A stretch of DNA of 64,000 nucleotides from Streptomyces parvus (GCF_014648875.1 NZ_BMRY01000014.1:62001-126000); one strand, 5' to 3'. Counted from the first letter of the stretch, positions 25,617 to 34,511 are shown. Notes: generated from the sequence alone by a model not told the origin. Made by a program: numbers and translations.

Positions 25617-26072
25617 ATGACCGGTGGCACCCGAGAGGGCATCGACCTCACCCGCGTCCTCGACGCCCCGCAGCAGCGGGTCTTCGCGGCCTGGACGTCA
25701 CCGGAGGACTTCGCCGCCTGGTACGGGGGCGAGGCGGACGTCCCGCTGGACCGGGTGGCGATGGACGTACGGCCCGGGGGCTCGTGGCGCCTGGTCATCG
25801 TGATGCCGGGCGTCGAGATGCCCTTCCACGGGGTCTACCGCGAGGTCAGCGAACCCGACGGGCTGGTCTTCACGCTGAAGGACGGCTCCGCCCCCGAGGA
25901 CGCCGAGGGCGAGACCGTGACCGTCACCTTCAGCGACCTCGGGGGCGGCCGGACCGAACTGGCCTTCCAGCAGCGCGGCGGGAACCTCACCCCCGAGCAG
26001 TACGCGGCGGCCGAGGACGGCTGGGAGGCCTTCTTCGACGCGCTCGCCGACCGCCTCGCCACCCACCCCTGA
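25617..26072 (+). CDS. SRPBCC/AHSA1 family protein
   Basis: START-like (AHSA1, activator of Hsp90 ATPase homologue) protein, 151 residues from the ATG at 25617, which has AAGGA nine bases upstream; GTG codons at 25599 and 25611 are alternatives. Typical features are LTRVLDAPQQRVFAAWTSPE, the WYG motif and the C-terminal EAFFDALADRLA. These small ligand-binding proteins often accompany ArsR regulators, but none is present here. Function is unknown. Confidence 0.85.
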   Translation: MTGGTREGIDLTRVLDAPQQRVFAAWTSPEDFAAWYGGEADVPLDRVAMDVRPGGSWRLVIVMPGVEMPFHGVYREVSEPDGLVFTLKDGSAPEDAEGETVTVTFSDLGGGRTELAFQQRGGNLTPEQYAAAEDGWEAFFDALADRLATHP

Positions 26073-26081
26073 GGCGTCCGG

Positions 26082-27239
26082 CTACGCCAGCGGAAGCGCC
26101 GCGAGCTGGGCGATCACCCAGGTCAGCGGGGCGAACAGGGCCAGCAGCGCACCCGCCCGCAGCAGCGTCGCCCGGCGCAGCGTGGCCGCCGGAGCGCCCA
26201 TCCTGAGCAGCGCCTCGGCCGTATGGGCCCGGGCGTGCTTGGCCTCCAGCGCCGAGGTCAGCAGCGTCGCCGTCGTACAGCCGAGGACCAGCACCGCCCC
26301 GAGCGCGGTGAGCGGACCGTACGGGCGGTCGTCGCCCCCGTACAGCGCCGAAGCGGCGACCGCGGCGGACACCACCGCGCAGACGATCCCGAGCGGGCGG
26401 CCGATCCGCCGCGCCTCGTCCATCAGGACCCGGCCCGCCAGCAGCCGTACGGCCCCGGGGCGCACCGCCTGAAGCGCACGGCCGCACAGATAGGTGAGGC
26501 TCGGCCCGGCCATCGCCAGGCCGACCGCGGTCAGCGTCCACCCGACCAGCACCGCCACCGGGGTGGAGTCGTACCGTCCGGGCAGCGGGAACGCGTTCCC
26601 CGCCGCACCCCGTGAGGCGATCGCCTCGACCGCGAGTCCGGCCGCCGTCAGCGCCACGCCCCAGGGGAGCCCGGCCGGGGCCGGCGCGGGTTCCGGCAGC
26701 TCCTCGGAGCCGAAGGTGTCCCGTGCCGGGTCGGGCCGCGACCGAAGGGCCAGCGCGCTCGCCGTCGACGCGGCCACCGGCACGAGCGCCAGCAGCATCA
26801 GGGCGGCGGCCAGCGGCAGCGGAGTGCCCGCGCCGAGGAACTCCGCCGCGCCCCCGTCGAACGGCATCCCGGTCAGATCGCCGCGCAGATGCAGGAAGAA
26901 GAGCAGCGCCACGACGGAGCCGAGCGTGGTCGACACGGCCGTGGAGACCGCGGCCAGCGCCGAGAGCCGGACCGGGCCGAGGCCCAGCGAGGAGAGGCCC
27001 GGCCGGGGCCGGGTGCTCGGGTCGGTCCGGGCCACCGCCACGGCGAACTGCACGGTGGCGGCCAGCGGCACGAAGCACCACAGCAGCCTCAGCACCGAAC
27101 CTGCGGACGCGGGGTGCCCGGCGGCGTACCCGAGGGCGCACAGAAGGAGGAATCCGACACCGGCCGACGCGGCGGCCACCAGCAGCCGCCGGACCAGGAC
27201 GAGGGGATGGGAACCGCGGGCTAGACGGAGAGCGAGCAC
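26082..27239 (-). CDS. multi-spanning ABC transporter membrane protein
   Basis: Integral membrane protein, 385 residues, with about eight to ten hydrophobic segments. It has weak similarity in layout to FtsX/MacB-type permeases: two groups of membrane segments, with LLRMGAPAATLRRATLLRAG near the C-terminus resembling the permease motif before the last segments, but no large extracellular domain. Its 5' end overlaps the ATP-binding gene by 19 bp and the two clearly form one transporter. The substrate is unknown; such pairs in Streptomyces often export antibiotics or peptides or release lipoproteins. Confidence 0.7.
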   Translation of the reverse strand: MLALRLARGSHPLVLVRRLLVAAASAGVGFLLLCALGYAAGHPASAGSVLRLLWCFVPLAATVQFAVAVARTDPSTRPRPGLSSLGLGPVRLSALAAVSTAVSTTLGSVVALLFFLHLRGDLTGMPFDGGAAEFLGAGTPLPLAAALMLLALVPVAASTASALALRSRPDPARDTFGSEELPEPAPAPAGLPWGVALTAAGLAVEAIASRGAAGNAFPLPGRYDSTPVAVLVGWTLTAVGLAMAGPSLTYLCGRALQAVRPGAVRLLAGRVLMDEARRIGRPLGIVCAVVSAAVAASALYGGDDRPYGPLTALGAVLVLGCTTATLLTSALEAKHARAHTAEALLRMGAPAATLRRATLLRAGALLALFAPLTWVIAQLAALPLA

Positions 27240-27958
27240 GCCGCGCGGCCCTCCGCTTCCGGTTTCGAGGGCAGGGTGACGGTGGCGACGCAGCGGCCGT
27301 CGAGCATGGGCACGGTCCGGTCGGCGAGCGCCGCGACCTCCGCGTCATGGGTGGCCAGCACGACGGTGATGCCGTGCGAGCGGGCCGCCGTGGTGAAGGT
27401 GCGCAGCACCTGGGCGCGGTCCGCGCGGTGCAGGGTCGCGGTGGGCTCGTCCGCGAAGATCACGGTCGGTGCGCCGCACAGGGCGCGGGCCACGGAGATC
27501 CGCTGGCGCTGTGCCTGGAGCAGGGCGTGCGGCCGCTTCTTGGCGAACGCGGCGACGTCCAGGCGCTCCAGCCACTCGGTGGCGGCCTTCCTGGCGGCCC
27601 GGTGCGAGACGCCGCGCAGCAGCAGGGGCAGCGCGGTGTTCTCCCAGACGGTCAGCTCCGGGACCAGCTCGGGATCGGCGGAGATCCAGCCGAAACGCTC
27701 CCGGCGCAGCTGTTCGCGGACCCGGGGGGCCATGGTGTGGACGGGGACGCTGTTGAACCAGACCTCGCCCTCCTGGGGCACGAGCCTGCCCGAGAGGCAG
27801 TGCAGCAGCGTCGTCTTGCCGCTGCCGCGCGGGCCGGTCACGGCGAGGATCTCCGCGTCCCGGACGCCGATGGAGACACCGCCGAGACCGGGCGATCCGT
27901 TGTGGGAGTGGTGCAGTGAGCGCGCCCAGATCACGTCGTTGTCCGGCGGGGCCACCAT
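27221..27958 (-). CDS. ABC transporter ATP-binding protein with non-canonical signature
   Basis: MacB/LolD-like ATPase, 245 residues. Walker A is GPRGSGKTT at 42-50 and Walker B is VIFADEPTA with Asp170-Glu171; the H-loop is LATHDAEV. The signature motif, normally LSGGQ, reads LLQAQ (146-150) followed by RQRISVARAL, so the SGG that contacts ATP across the dimer is missing while the rest of the helix is normal. The ATG at 27958 is preferred over the GTG at 27967 for spacing to GAGG. Partner of the membrane protein at 26082. Confidence 0.85.
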   Translation of the reverse strand: MVAPPDNDVIWARSLHHSHNGSPGLGGVSIGVRDAEILAVTGPRGSGKTTLLHCLSGRLVPQEGEVWFNSVPVHTMAPRVREQLRRERFGWISADPELVPELTVWENTALPLLLRGVSHRAARKAATEWLERLDVAAFAKKRPHALLQAQRQRISVARALCGAPTVIFADEPTATLHRADRAQVLRTFTTAARSHGITVVLATHDAEVAALADRTVPMLDGRCVATVTLPSKPEAEGRAACSLSV

Positions 27959-28068
27959 GGCGTACACCTCGGTTCAGGTCAGATTTCCCGTCCCCCGTAC
28001 GGGGGAACGAAGACGCGGCCGATCGGTCACTGGGCACCGTAGATAGTCGGACCGGTCCGGGAGCACGG

Positions 28069-28121
28069 CACGCGGCCCGGATACCCCCTTGTCACTCGAA
28101 GGGGTGTATCCGGGCCGCGTG
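28069..28121 (-). terminator. terminator of the aminotransferase transcript
   Basis: Long inverted repeat downstream of the minus-strand aminotransferase: 28069-28087 pairs with 28101-28121 over about 19 bp with one small internal loop. The loop is 13 bases. There is no other gene between it and the aminotransferase stop at 28173. Confidence 0.7.
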
Positions 28122-28172
28122 GACCGATGAAATGACCGCTGGGCGGCTGTCGGCCGGGGGACCTGGCGGAGG

Positions 28173-29552
28173 TCAGAGCTTCGTCCAGGCCTCCGTGAGG
28201 ACGGCCCGCAGGATGCCCTCGATCTCGTCGAACGTGGACTGGTCGGAGATCAGCGGAGGGGCGAGCTGGATGACCGGGTCGCCTCGGTCGTCGGCCCGGC
28301 AGTAGAGGCCGTTCTCGAACAGCGCCTTGGAGAGGAAGCCGTACAGGACGCGCTCGGTCTCCTCGTCGGTGAACGTCTCCTTGGTCGCCTTGTCCTTCAC
28401 CAGCTCGATGCCGTAGAAGTACCCGTTGCCGCGGACGTCGCCGACGATCGGCAGGTCGTGCAGCTTCTGGAGCGTGGTCAGGAAGGCGTTCTCGTTGTCG
28501 AGGACGTGCTGGTTGAGGTTCTCGCGCTCGAAGATGTCGAGGTTGGCGAGGCCCACGGCCGCGGAGACCGGGTGGCCGCCGAAGGTGTAGCCGTGCAGGA
28601 AGGTGTTGCCGCCCTGGTAGAACGGCTCCGCGATCCGGTCCGAGACGATGCAGGCGCCGATCGGGGAGTAGCCCGAGGTCATGCCCTTCGCGCAGGTGAT
28701 CATGTCCGGTACGTAACCGAACTTGTCGCAGGCGAAGATCGTGCCGAGCCGGCCGAAGGCGCAGATGACCTCGTCGGAGACGAGCAGCACGTCGTACTTG
28801 TCGCAGATCTCGCGGACCCGCTGGAAGTAGCCGGGCGGCGGCGGGAAGCAGCCGCCCGCGTTCTGCACGGGCTCCAGGAAGACGGCCGCGACGGTCTCGG
28901 GGCCCTCGAAGAGGATCTCCTGCTCGATCTGGTCGGCGGCCCAGCGGCCGAAGGCCTCGGGGTCGTCGCCGAAGAGCGGGGCGCGGTAGATGTTGGTGTT
29001 CGGCACCTTGTGCGCGCCGGGGACCAGCGGCTCGAAGGGGGCCTTCAGGGCCGGGAGGCCGGTGATGGACAGCGCGCCCTGCGGGGTGCCGTGGTAGGCG
29101 ACCGCACGCGAGATGACCTTGTACTTGGTCGGCTGGCCCTTGAGCTTGAAGTACTGCTTGGCCAGCTTCCAGGCGGTCTCGACGGCCTCGCCGCCACCCG
29201 TGGTGAAGAAGACCTTGTTGAGGTCGCCCGGGGCGTAGTCGGCGAGCCGCTCGGCCAGCTCGACGGCCTTCGGGTGGGCGTAGGACCACACCGGGAAGAA
29301 GGCGAGCTCCTGGCCCTGCTTGTACGCCGTCTCGGCGAGCTCGTGACGACCGTGACCGGCGTTGACCACGAACAGGCCGGAGAGGCCGTCCAGGTAGCGC
29401 TTGCCCTTGTCGTCGAAGATGTACGTTCCCTCGCCACGCACGATGGTGGGAACGGGCGCGTTCTCGTAGTCCGACATGCGGGTGAAGTGCATCCACAGGT
29501 GGTCGTACGCGGTTCGGCTGAGGTCCTTGCTCACGGCTATCGGGTTCCCCAC
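28173..29552 (-). CDS. class III aminotransferase (probable polyamine/omega-amino acid aminotransferase)
   Basis: PLP-dependent class III aminotransferase, 459 residues from GTG 29552 (MGNPIAVSKDLSRTAYDHLW). Motifs: FFTTGGGEAVETAWKLAKQY, the LVSDEVICAFGRLG Asp pocket and the PLP-binding Lys289 in CAKGMTSGYSPIG. It resembles putrescine or spermidine to pyruvate aminotransferases. Its start overlaps the end of the Lrp regulator by 16 bp, and the divergent gene is an aminobutyraldehyde-type dehydrogenase, so it probably deaminates putrescine or cadaverine to an aminoaldehyde. The S. coelicolor counterpart has, as I recall, been linked to polyamine use. Confidence 0.88.
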   Translation of the reverse strand: MGNPIAVSKDLSRTAYDHLWMHFTRMSDYENAPVPTIVRGEGTYIFDDKGKRYLDGLSGLFVVNAGHGRHELAETAYKQGQELAFFPVWSYAHPKAVELAERLADYAPGDLNKVFFTTGGGEAVETAWKLAKQYFKLKGQPTKYKVISRAVAYHGTPQGALSITGLPALKAPFEPLVPGAHKVPNTNIYRAPLFGDDPEAFGRWAADQIEQEILFEGPETVAAVFLEPVQNAGGCFPPPPGYFQRVREICDKYDVLLVSDEVICAFGRLGTIFACDKFGYVPDMITCAKGMTSGYSPIGACIVSDRIAEPFYQGGNTFLHGYTFGGHPVSAAVGLANLDIFERENLNQHVLDNENAFLTTLQKLHDLPIVGDVRGNGYFYGIELVKDKATKETFTDEETERVLYGFLSKALFENGLYCRADDRGDPVIQLAPPLISDQSTFDEIEGILRAVLTEAWTKL

Positions 29553-30028
29553 ATATAGGTCTGCTTCTTGAGCTTCAGGTAAACGAAACTCTCGGTGGAG
29601 CGCACGCCGGGAAGGGTCCGGATGCGTTTGTTGATCGTCTCCAGCAGGTGGTCGTCGTCCTCGCAGACGACCTCCACCATCAGGTCGAAGGAGCCCGCGG
29701 TCATGACCACGTACTCGCACTCGGCCATGGCCGACAGGGCTTCGGCCACCGGATCGAGGTCGCCCTCGACGTTGATGCCGACCATCGCCTGGCGCCGGAA
29801 TCCCACGGTGAGCGGGTCCGTGACGGCCACGATCTGCATCACGCCCTGGTCCAGCAGCTTCTGGACGCGTTGGCGCACGGCCGCTTCGGAAAGGCCCACG
29901 GCCTTGCCGATCGCGGCGTACGGACGCCGTCCGTCCTCCTGGAGCTGCTCGATGATTGCGAGGGAGACGGCATCGACCGCCGATGGTGATCCGTTCCCTG
30001 TCCTGGAGTCTGCGCTGCGACTGGCCAC
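29537..30028 (-). CDS. Lrp/AsnC family transcriptional regulator
   Basis: Feast/famine regulator, 163 residues from the GTG at 30028. The N-terminal HTH (AVSLAIIEQLQEDGRRPYAA, LSEAAVRQRVQKLLDQG) is followed by the RAM ligand-binding domain (MVGINVEGDLDPV, VMTAGSFDLMVEVVCEDDDH). It overlaps the aminotransferase start, so the two are co-transcribed and the protein probably controls this operon and the divergent dehydrogenase in response to a polyamine or amino acid. The longer open frame upstream to 30154 lacks family similarity. Confidence 0.9.
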   Translation of the reverse strand: MASRSADSRTGNGSPSAVDAVSLAIIEQLQEDGRRPYAAIGKAVGLSEAAVRQRVQKLLDQGVMQIVAVTDPLTVGFRRQAMVGINVEGDLDPVAEALSAMAECEYVVMTAGSFDLMVEVVCEDDDHLLETINKRIRTLPGVRSTESFVYLKLKKQTYMWGTR

Positions 30029-30205
30029 GCACCCACCATGCACCGCTCCTCGTCTGTCTCGCAACCCCAGAGCGATGAAATTCGTTGAGTGAGTGCTCGG
30101 AACCGACTGAATCCGAAGTTGGGGGCGGTTGGGTATGTCGAAAGCGTCGCCCAAGCGATTAGGGTGGATGTCTCACCCATCGGACAGCCGACAGGAGGGG
30201 TGGTT
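30029..30205. promoter_or_regulatory. divergent promoter region, Lrp operon and dehydrogenase
   Basis: Shared 177-bp control region. A TAGGGT hexamer at 30160-30165 could be the -10 for the rightward dehydrogenase, and GGGTG (30162-30166) with CACCC (30174-30178) forms a small inverted repeat over the predicted start site. AGGAGGGG at 30193-30200 is the ribosome-binding site. Confidence 0.4.
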
Positions 30206-31645
30206 GTGACCACCGAGGTGCGCCGTCTGCGCAACTACATCAACGGAGAGTTCCGGGACGCCGCGGACGGGCGGACCATCGATGTGGTCAGCCCGGTGAC
30301 GGAAGAGGTCTACGCAACCTCGCCGCTCTCGGGCCAGGCCGACGTCGATGCCGCCATGGAGGCCGCAGCGGCGGCCTTCCCCGCCTGGCGTGACACCACG
30401 CCCGCCGAGCGCCAGAAGGCCCTGCTCAAGATCGCGGACGCCTTCGAGGAGCGGGCCGAGGACCTCATCGCCGCAGAGTCGGAGAACACCGGCAAGCCGC
30501 TGGGCCTCACCCGCAGTGAAGAGATCCCGCCGATGGTGGACCAGATCCGCTTCTTCGCGGGGGCCGCCCGGCTGCTGGAGGGCCGCTCGGCCGGCGAGTA
30601 CATGGAGGGCCTGACCTCCATCATCCGCCGCGAGCCGGTCGGCGTCTGCGCCCAGGTCGCGCCGTGGAACTACCCGATGATGATGGCCGTGTGGAAGTTC
30701 GCCCCGGCGCTCGCCGCGGGCAACACGGTCGTCATCAAGCCGTCCGACACCACCCCGGCGTCGACGGTCCTCATGGCCGAGATCATCGGGCAGATCCTGC
30801 CCAAGGGCGTCTTCAACGTCCTGTGCGGCGACCGGGACACCGGCCGTGCCATGGTCGAGCACCCGACCCCGGCGATGGCCTCCATCACCGGTTCGGTACG
30901 GGCCGGCATGCAGGTCGCGGAGTCCGCCGCCAAGGACGTCAAGCGCGTCCACCTGGAGCTCGGCGGCAAGGCGCCCGTCGTGGTCTTCGAGGACGCCGAC
31001 ATCGCCAAGACGGTCTCGGGCGTCTCCGAGGCGGGCTTCTTCAACGCGGGCCAGGACTGTACGGCCGCCACCCGCGTCCTGGTCCACGAGTCGATCCACG
31101 ACGAGTTCGTCACCGCGCTCGCCAAGGCCGCCGCCGACACGAAGACCGGGCAGCCGGACGACGAGGACGTGGCGTACGGCCCGCTCAACAACGCCAACCA
31201 GCTGAAGCAGGTCAGCGGCTTCATCGAGCGGCTCCCCGCCCACGCCAAGGTCGAGGCGGGCGGCCACCGGGTCGGCGACAAGGGCTACTTCTACGCCCCG
31301 ACCGTCGTCTCCGGCCTGAAGCAGGACGACGAGATCATCCAGAACGAGGTCTTCGGCCCCGTCATCACCGTCCAGTCCTTCACCGACGAGGACCAGGCCG
31401 TCACGTACGCCAACGGCGTCGAGTACGCGCTCGCCTCCTCGGTCTGGACGCAGAACCACGCCCGCGCCATGCGCATGTCCAAGAACCTCGACTTCGGCTG
31501 CGTGTGGATCAACACCCACATCCCGCTGGTCGCCGAGATGCCGCACGGCGGGTTCAAGAAGTCCGGCTACGGCAAGGACCTTTCCGCGTACGGCTTCGAG
31601 GACTACACCCGCATCAAGCACGTGATGACGTCCATCGAGGACTGA
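30206..31645 (+). CDS. aldehyde dehydrogenase, aminobutyraldehyde type
   Basis: NAD(P)-dependent aldehyde dehydrogenase, 479 residues. The GTG at 30206 follows AGGAGGGG. Motifs: CAQVAPWNYPMMMAVWKFAP, KPSDTTP, SITGSVRAG, the general-base HLELGGKAP and the catalytic Cys285 in NAGQDCTAATR. The GQDCTA context is characteristic of gamma-aminobutyraldehyde and betaine-aldehyde types. With the divergent aminotransferase and downstream PotD it most likely oxidises 4-aminobutanal to GABA in putrescine breakdown. Confidence 0.9.
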   Translation: MTTEVRRLRNYINGEFRDAADGRTIDVVSPVTEEVYATSPLSGQADVDAAMEAAAAAFPAWRDTTPAERQKALLKIADAFEERAEDLIAAESENTGKPLGLTRSEEIPPMVDQIRFFAGAARLLEGRSAGEYMEGLTSIIRREPVGVCAQVAPWNYPMMMAVWKFAPALAAGNTVVIKPSDTTPASTVLMAEIIGQILPKGVFNVLCGDRDTGRAMVEHPTPAMASITGSVRAGMQVAESAAKDVKRVHLELGGKAPVVVFEDADIAKTVSGVSEAGFFNAGQDCTAATRVLVHESIHDEFVTALAKAAADTKTGQPDDEDVAYGPLNNANQLKQVSGFIERLPAHAKVEAGGHRVGDKGYFYAPTVVSGLKQDDEIIQNEVFGPVITVQSFTDEDQAVTYANGVEYALASSVWTQNHARAMRMSKNLDFGCVWINTHIPLVAEMPHGGFKKSGYGKDLSAYGFEDYTRIKHVMTSIED

Positions 31646-31666
31646 TCCGCGCATCACCGTCGCGGT

Positions 31667-31700
31667 CCTGCGGCCCCGGGCTCCGGCCCGGGGCCGCAGG
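31667..31700 (+). terminator. hairpin between dehydrogenase and potD
   Basis: Perfect 14-bp stem (CCTGCGGCCCCGGG at 31667-31680 with its complement at 31687-31700) and a 6-base loop, 21 bp past the dehydrogenase stop. No T run. It would separate or attenuate transcription before the first potD. Confidence 0.65.
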
Positions 31701-31812
31701 CGTGTCTGGACAAGGTGTGCGGGGCGGACCCGCCCGGCTGGACGCTTGGTCCATTGTCCGCGCGAGCGCCGACCGGCATTCTGCGCGGGTGCGAGCGATC
31801 AGGAAGAACCCC

Positions 31813-32976
31813 ATGTCCCGCCGTTCCCTGCTGCGCGCCCTCGGGGCGGGAGCGGCCGGTGCCACCCTGGCCGGCTGCGGGGTGCCCGCGGCCTTCGTCG
31901 AGCCGGGGGACCGGGCCGGACACGACAGTTCGGCCACCGACCACACCCTGCACTTCGCCAACTGGCCGCTCTACATCGACACCGACGACGAGGACGAGTC
32001 GAAGCGCCCCACCCTGGACGCCTTCTCGCAGCGCACCGGGATCTCCGTCACGTACACCGAGGAGATCAACGACAACGACGAGTTCTTCGGGAAGATCAGC
32101 CCCGCGCTGATGAACCACCAGCAGACCGGCCGGGACCTGATCGTCATCAGCGACTGGATGGCCGCCCGCTTCGTCCGGCTCGGCTGGGTCCAGGAGATGG
32201 ACCGGGCGAAACAGCCCAACGTCGCCAAGTACCTCGACCCCCAACTGCGCACCCCCGCCTTCGACGAGGGGCGCCGCCACAGCGTCCCCTGGCAGTCCGG
32301 CATCACCGGCATCGCGTACAACCGCAAGAAGCTCGGCCGCGAGATCCGGTCCACGGGCGACCTGTGGGCCGACGACCTGCGCGGCCGGGTCACCCTGCTC
32401 TCCGGGCTCGACGAGTCGTTCGCGCTGCTGATGCAGGGCAACGGCGTCGACATCACCCGCTGGACGGCCGACGACTTCCACACGATGTGCGAACAGGTCG
32501 AGAAGCGGGTCCGCTCGAAGCACATCCGCCGCTTCACCGGCAACGACTACATCAAGGACCTCGCCACCGGCGACGTACTCGCCTGCCAGGCCTACTCCGG
32601 CGACGTCATCCAGCTCCAGGCCGACAACCCCGACATCGAGTTCGTCGTCCCCGAGGAGGGCGCCGAACTCTGGGCCGAGTCCCTGATGATCCCCAACCTC
32701 GCCCGCCACAAGCGCAACGCGGAGAAGCTGGTGGACCACTACTACGAACCCGAGGTCGCCGCCGAACTCGCCGCCTGGGTCAACTACGTCTGCCCCGTGC
32801 CTGCCGCCCGTGATGTCCTCGCCTCCTCCGGGGACGAGGAGACGGCCGCGCTCGCCGAGGACCCCCTGATCTTCCCCGACGACGCGATGCGCGAACGGCT
32901 CGCCATCGCCCGCGACATCACCTCCGAGGAACGGATGGACTTCGCCAAGAAGTGGAACGGCATCGTCGGCTTGTGA
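31813..32976 (+). CDS. potD: spermidine/putrescine-binding protein PotD-like (first copy)
   Basis: Periplasm-type polyamine-binding lipoprotein, 387 residues. A Tat-like N-terminus (SRRSLLRALGAG) runs to the lipobox LAGC (Cys22). The mature protein has LHFANWPLYIDTDDED, ISVTYTEEINDNDEFFGKI, the VISDWMAAR pocket and WVNYVCPV near the end, all PotD-type. No permease or ATPase follows; those lie 8 kb downstream with a second PotD. The ATG at 31813 has AGGAAG at the right spacing; GTG 31789 is an upstream alternative. Confidence 0.87.
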   Translation: MSRRSLLRALGAGAAGATLAGCGVPAAFVEPGDRAGHDSSATDHTLHFANWPLYIDTDDEDESKRPTLDAFSQRTGISVTYTEEINDNDEFFGKISPALMNHQQTGRDLIVISDWMAARFVRLGWVQEMDRAKQPNVAKYLDPQLRTPAFDEGRRHSVPWQSGITGIAYNRKKLGREIRSTGDLWADDLRGRVTLLSGLDESFALLMQGNGVDITRWTADDFHTMCEQVEKRVRSKHIRRFTGNDYIKDLATGDVLACQAYSGDVIQLQADNPDIEFVVPEEGAELWAESLMIPNLARHKRNAEKLVDHYYEPEVAAELAAWVNYVCPVPAARDVLASSGDEETAALAEDPLIFPDDAMRERLAIARDITSEERMDFAKKWNGIVGL

Positions 32977-33018
32977 AGCGGTAACAGGGGTGCCGTAAAG
33001 GGGCGGTAAACACGGGCG

Positions 33019-33024
33019 TACGCT
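33019..33024 (+). promoter_or_regulatory. -10 hexamer for a leaderless transcript
   Basis: TACGCT ends six bases before the ATG at 33031, with no ribosome-binding site between, fitting a leaderless mRNA. Confidence 0.4.
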
Positions 33025-33030
33025 GCGGAT

Positions 33031-33576
33031 ATGAGCGAAAGACAGGCCCTCACACGGGGGATACGCAGGTGGCTGGTCTTCTTCATCGTCTGTCTGGTGC
33101 TGAGCGGTCTCACGGCCTTCCCGCTCGTCACCGAACTCCGCTGGACGGAGGACCTGCTGAGCGCCTCCGCCTCCCCGGTCCCCGAGCACTTCCCCGGTCT
33201 GATGGAGTGGATCACCCGGGTCCGCGAAGGGCTCGACACCATCGACCGCGAGCAGCCCTTCATGCTGTACGGCACCGATTGGCTGGCCTTTGCCCACCTG
33301 GTCATCGCGGTTGCCTTCTACGGCCCCTACCGCGACCCGGTCCGCAACATCTGGGTCATCGAGTTCGGCATGATCGCCTGCGCCGGGATCATCCCGCTCG
33401 CCCTGATCTGCGGCCCGATCCGCGGCATTCCGTTCTGGTGGAGCGTGATCGACATGTCGTTCGGGGTCTTCGGCGTCATCCCGCTGCTGATCGTCCGCCG
33501 CATGATCAAGCGGCTGGAGGTGCTGGAGCGGGCGGCGGGCGCCGCGAACCCGGCGCCGGTCGCGGCGGGCGCCTGA
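33031..33576 (+). CDS. conserved membrane protein, unknown function
   Basis: Membrane protein of 181 residues that I do not recognise. Four hydrophobic segments are visible (about 14-33, 89-102, 110-131 and 141-156), with a hydrophilic loop between the first two containing PVPEHFPGLMEWITRVREG. The C-terminus is charged and then Ala-rich. It starts at an apparently leaderless ATG and stands alone, 28 bp from a convergent methyltransferase gene. Confidence 0.75.
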   Translation: MSERQALTRGIRRWLVFFIVCLVLSGLTAFPLVTELRWTEDLLSASASPVPEHFPGLMEWITRVREGLDTIDREQPFMLYGTDWLAFAHLVIAVAFYGPYRDPVRNIWVIEFGMIACAGIIPLALICGPIRGIPFWWSVIDMSFGVFGVIPLLIVRRMIKRLEVLERAAGAANPAPVAAGA

Positions 33577-33601
33577 GCCCCTCCCGGTGACCGCCTGAGC
33601 C

Positions 33602-34399
33602 TCAGGGCTTCCGGGCCACCACACCGAACTGTGCGACCTCCGGCTCCCGCGGGTTCGTCCGCCAGCGGGAGCAGGAGACGATCCCCGGCTCCAGGATCTC
33701 CAGTCCGTCCAGGAACGAGGCGAACTCCTCGCGGCTGCGGGCGGTGATCGGCGGGGTGGCGTTCTCGTTCCAGAAGCGCATCGCCGCCTCGTTGCCCTCG
33801 CCGCCCAGCTCCAGCGTCGGGTGGGTCAGCACCAGGTGGCTGCCCGAGGGAACCGCCGCCATCAGCGTCCGCACGATGGAGCGGGCCTCGTCCGTGTCCA
33901 GCACGAAGTTCAGGATGCCGAGCATCATCACCGCGACCGGCCGGCCCAGGTCCAGGGTGGGCTGGGCGGCCCGCAGGATCTGCTCGGGGCGGTGCGCGTC
34001 CGCGTCGATGTACTCGGTCGCGCCCTCCAGCGAACTGGTCAGCAGGGCGCGGGCGTGGGCCAGCACGATCGGGTCGTTGTCGACATAGACGATGCGGGAG
34101 TGCGGCGCGGTGTGCTGGGCGATCTCATGGGTGTTGTTCCCGGTCGGCAGCCCGGTGCCGATGTCGAGGAACTGGTCGACGCCCGCGTCGCCCGCCAGAT
34201 GGCGCACCGCCCGGCCCAGGAACGCCCGGTCCGCGCGGGCCACTTCACCGATGCTCGGATACATCCCGGTGACCCGGTCGCCCACCGCCCGGTCCACCGG
34301 GTAGTTGTCCTTGCCGCCCAGCCAGTAGTTCCACACCCGCGCGTTGTGCGCGATGTCGGAACGTATCCGGGCGGTGGTCGTCTGCGGGCGGGGGTCCAT
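33602..34399 (-). CDS. SAM-dependent methyltransferase, DUF574 (SAV2177) family
   Basis: Protein of 265 residues from a large streptomycete family of putative methyltransferases. It is recognised by ARVWNYWLGGKDNYPVDRAV near residue 22, the SAM-binding loop FLDIGTGLPTGNNTHE, VYVDNDPIVLAHARALL and VAVMMLGILNFV. Streptomyces genomes encode many such paralogues and targets are unknown. The ATG at 34399 is the family start. Confidence 0.88.
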   Translation of the reverse strand: MDPRPQTTTARIRSDIAHNARVWNYWLGGKDNYPVDRAVGDRVTGMYPSIGEVARADRAFLGRAVRHLAGDAGVDQFLDIGTGLPTGNNTHEIAQHTAPHSRIVYVDNDPIVLAHARALLTSSLEGATEYIDADAHRPEQILRAAQPTLDLGRPVAVMMLGILNFVLDTDEARSIVRTLMAAVPSGSHLVLTHPTLELGGEGNEAAMRFWNENATPPITARSREEFASFLDGLEILEPGIVSCSRWRTNPREPEVAQFGVVARKP

Positions 34400-34511
34400 G
34401 ACGGCTGGCTCCTCGGTGACGGAGGGGCCCGCGTGCGGCGTGGGCTGAGTGCGGCGGCGGGCGGTGCGGGCTCCTGTGGTGTTCTACGGGCTCTCCATCA
34501 TGCCGGACCGA

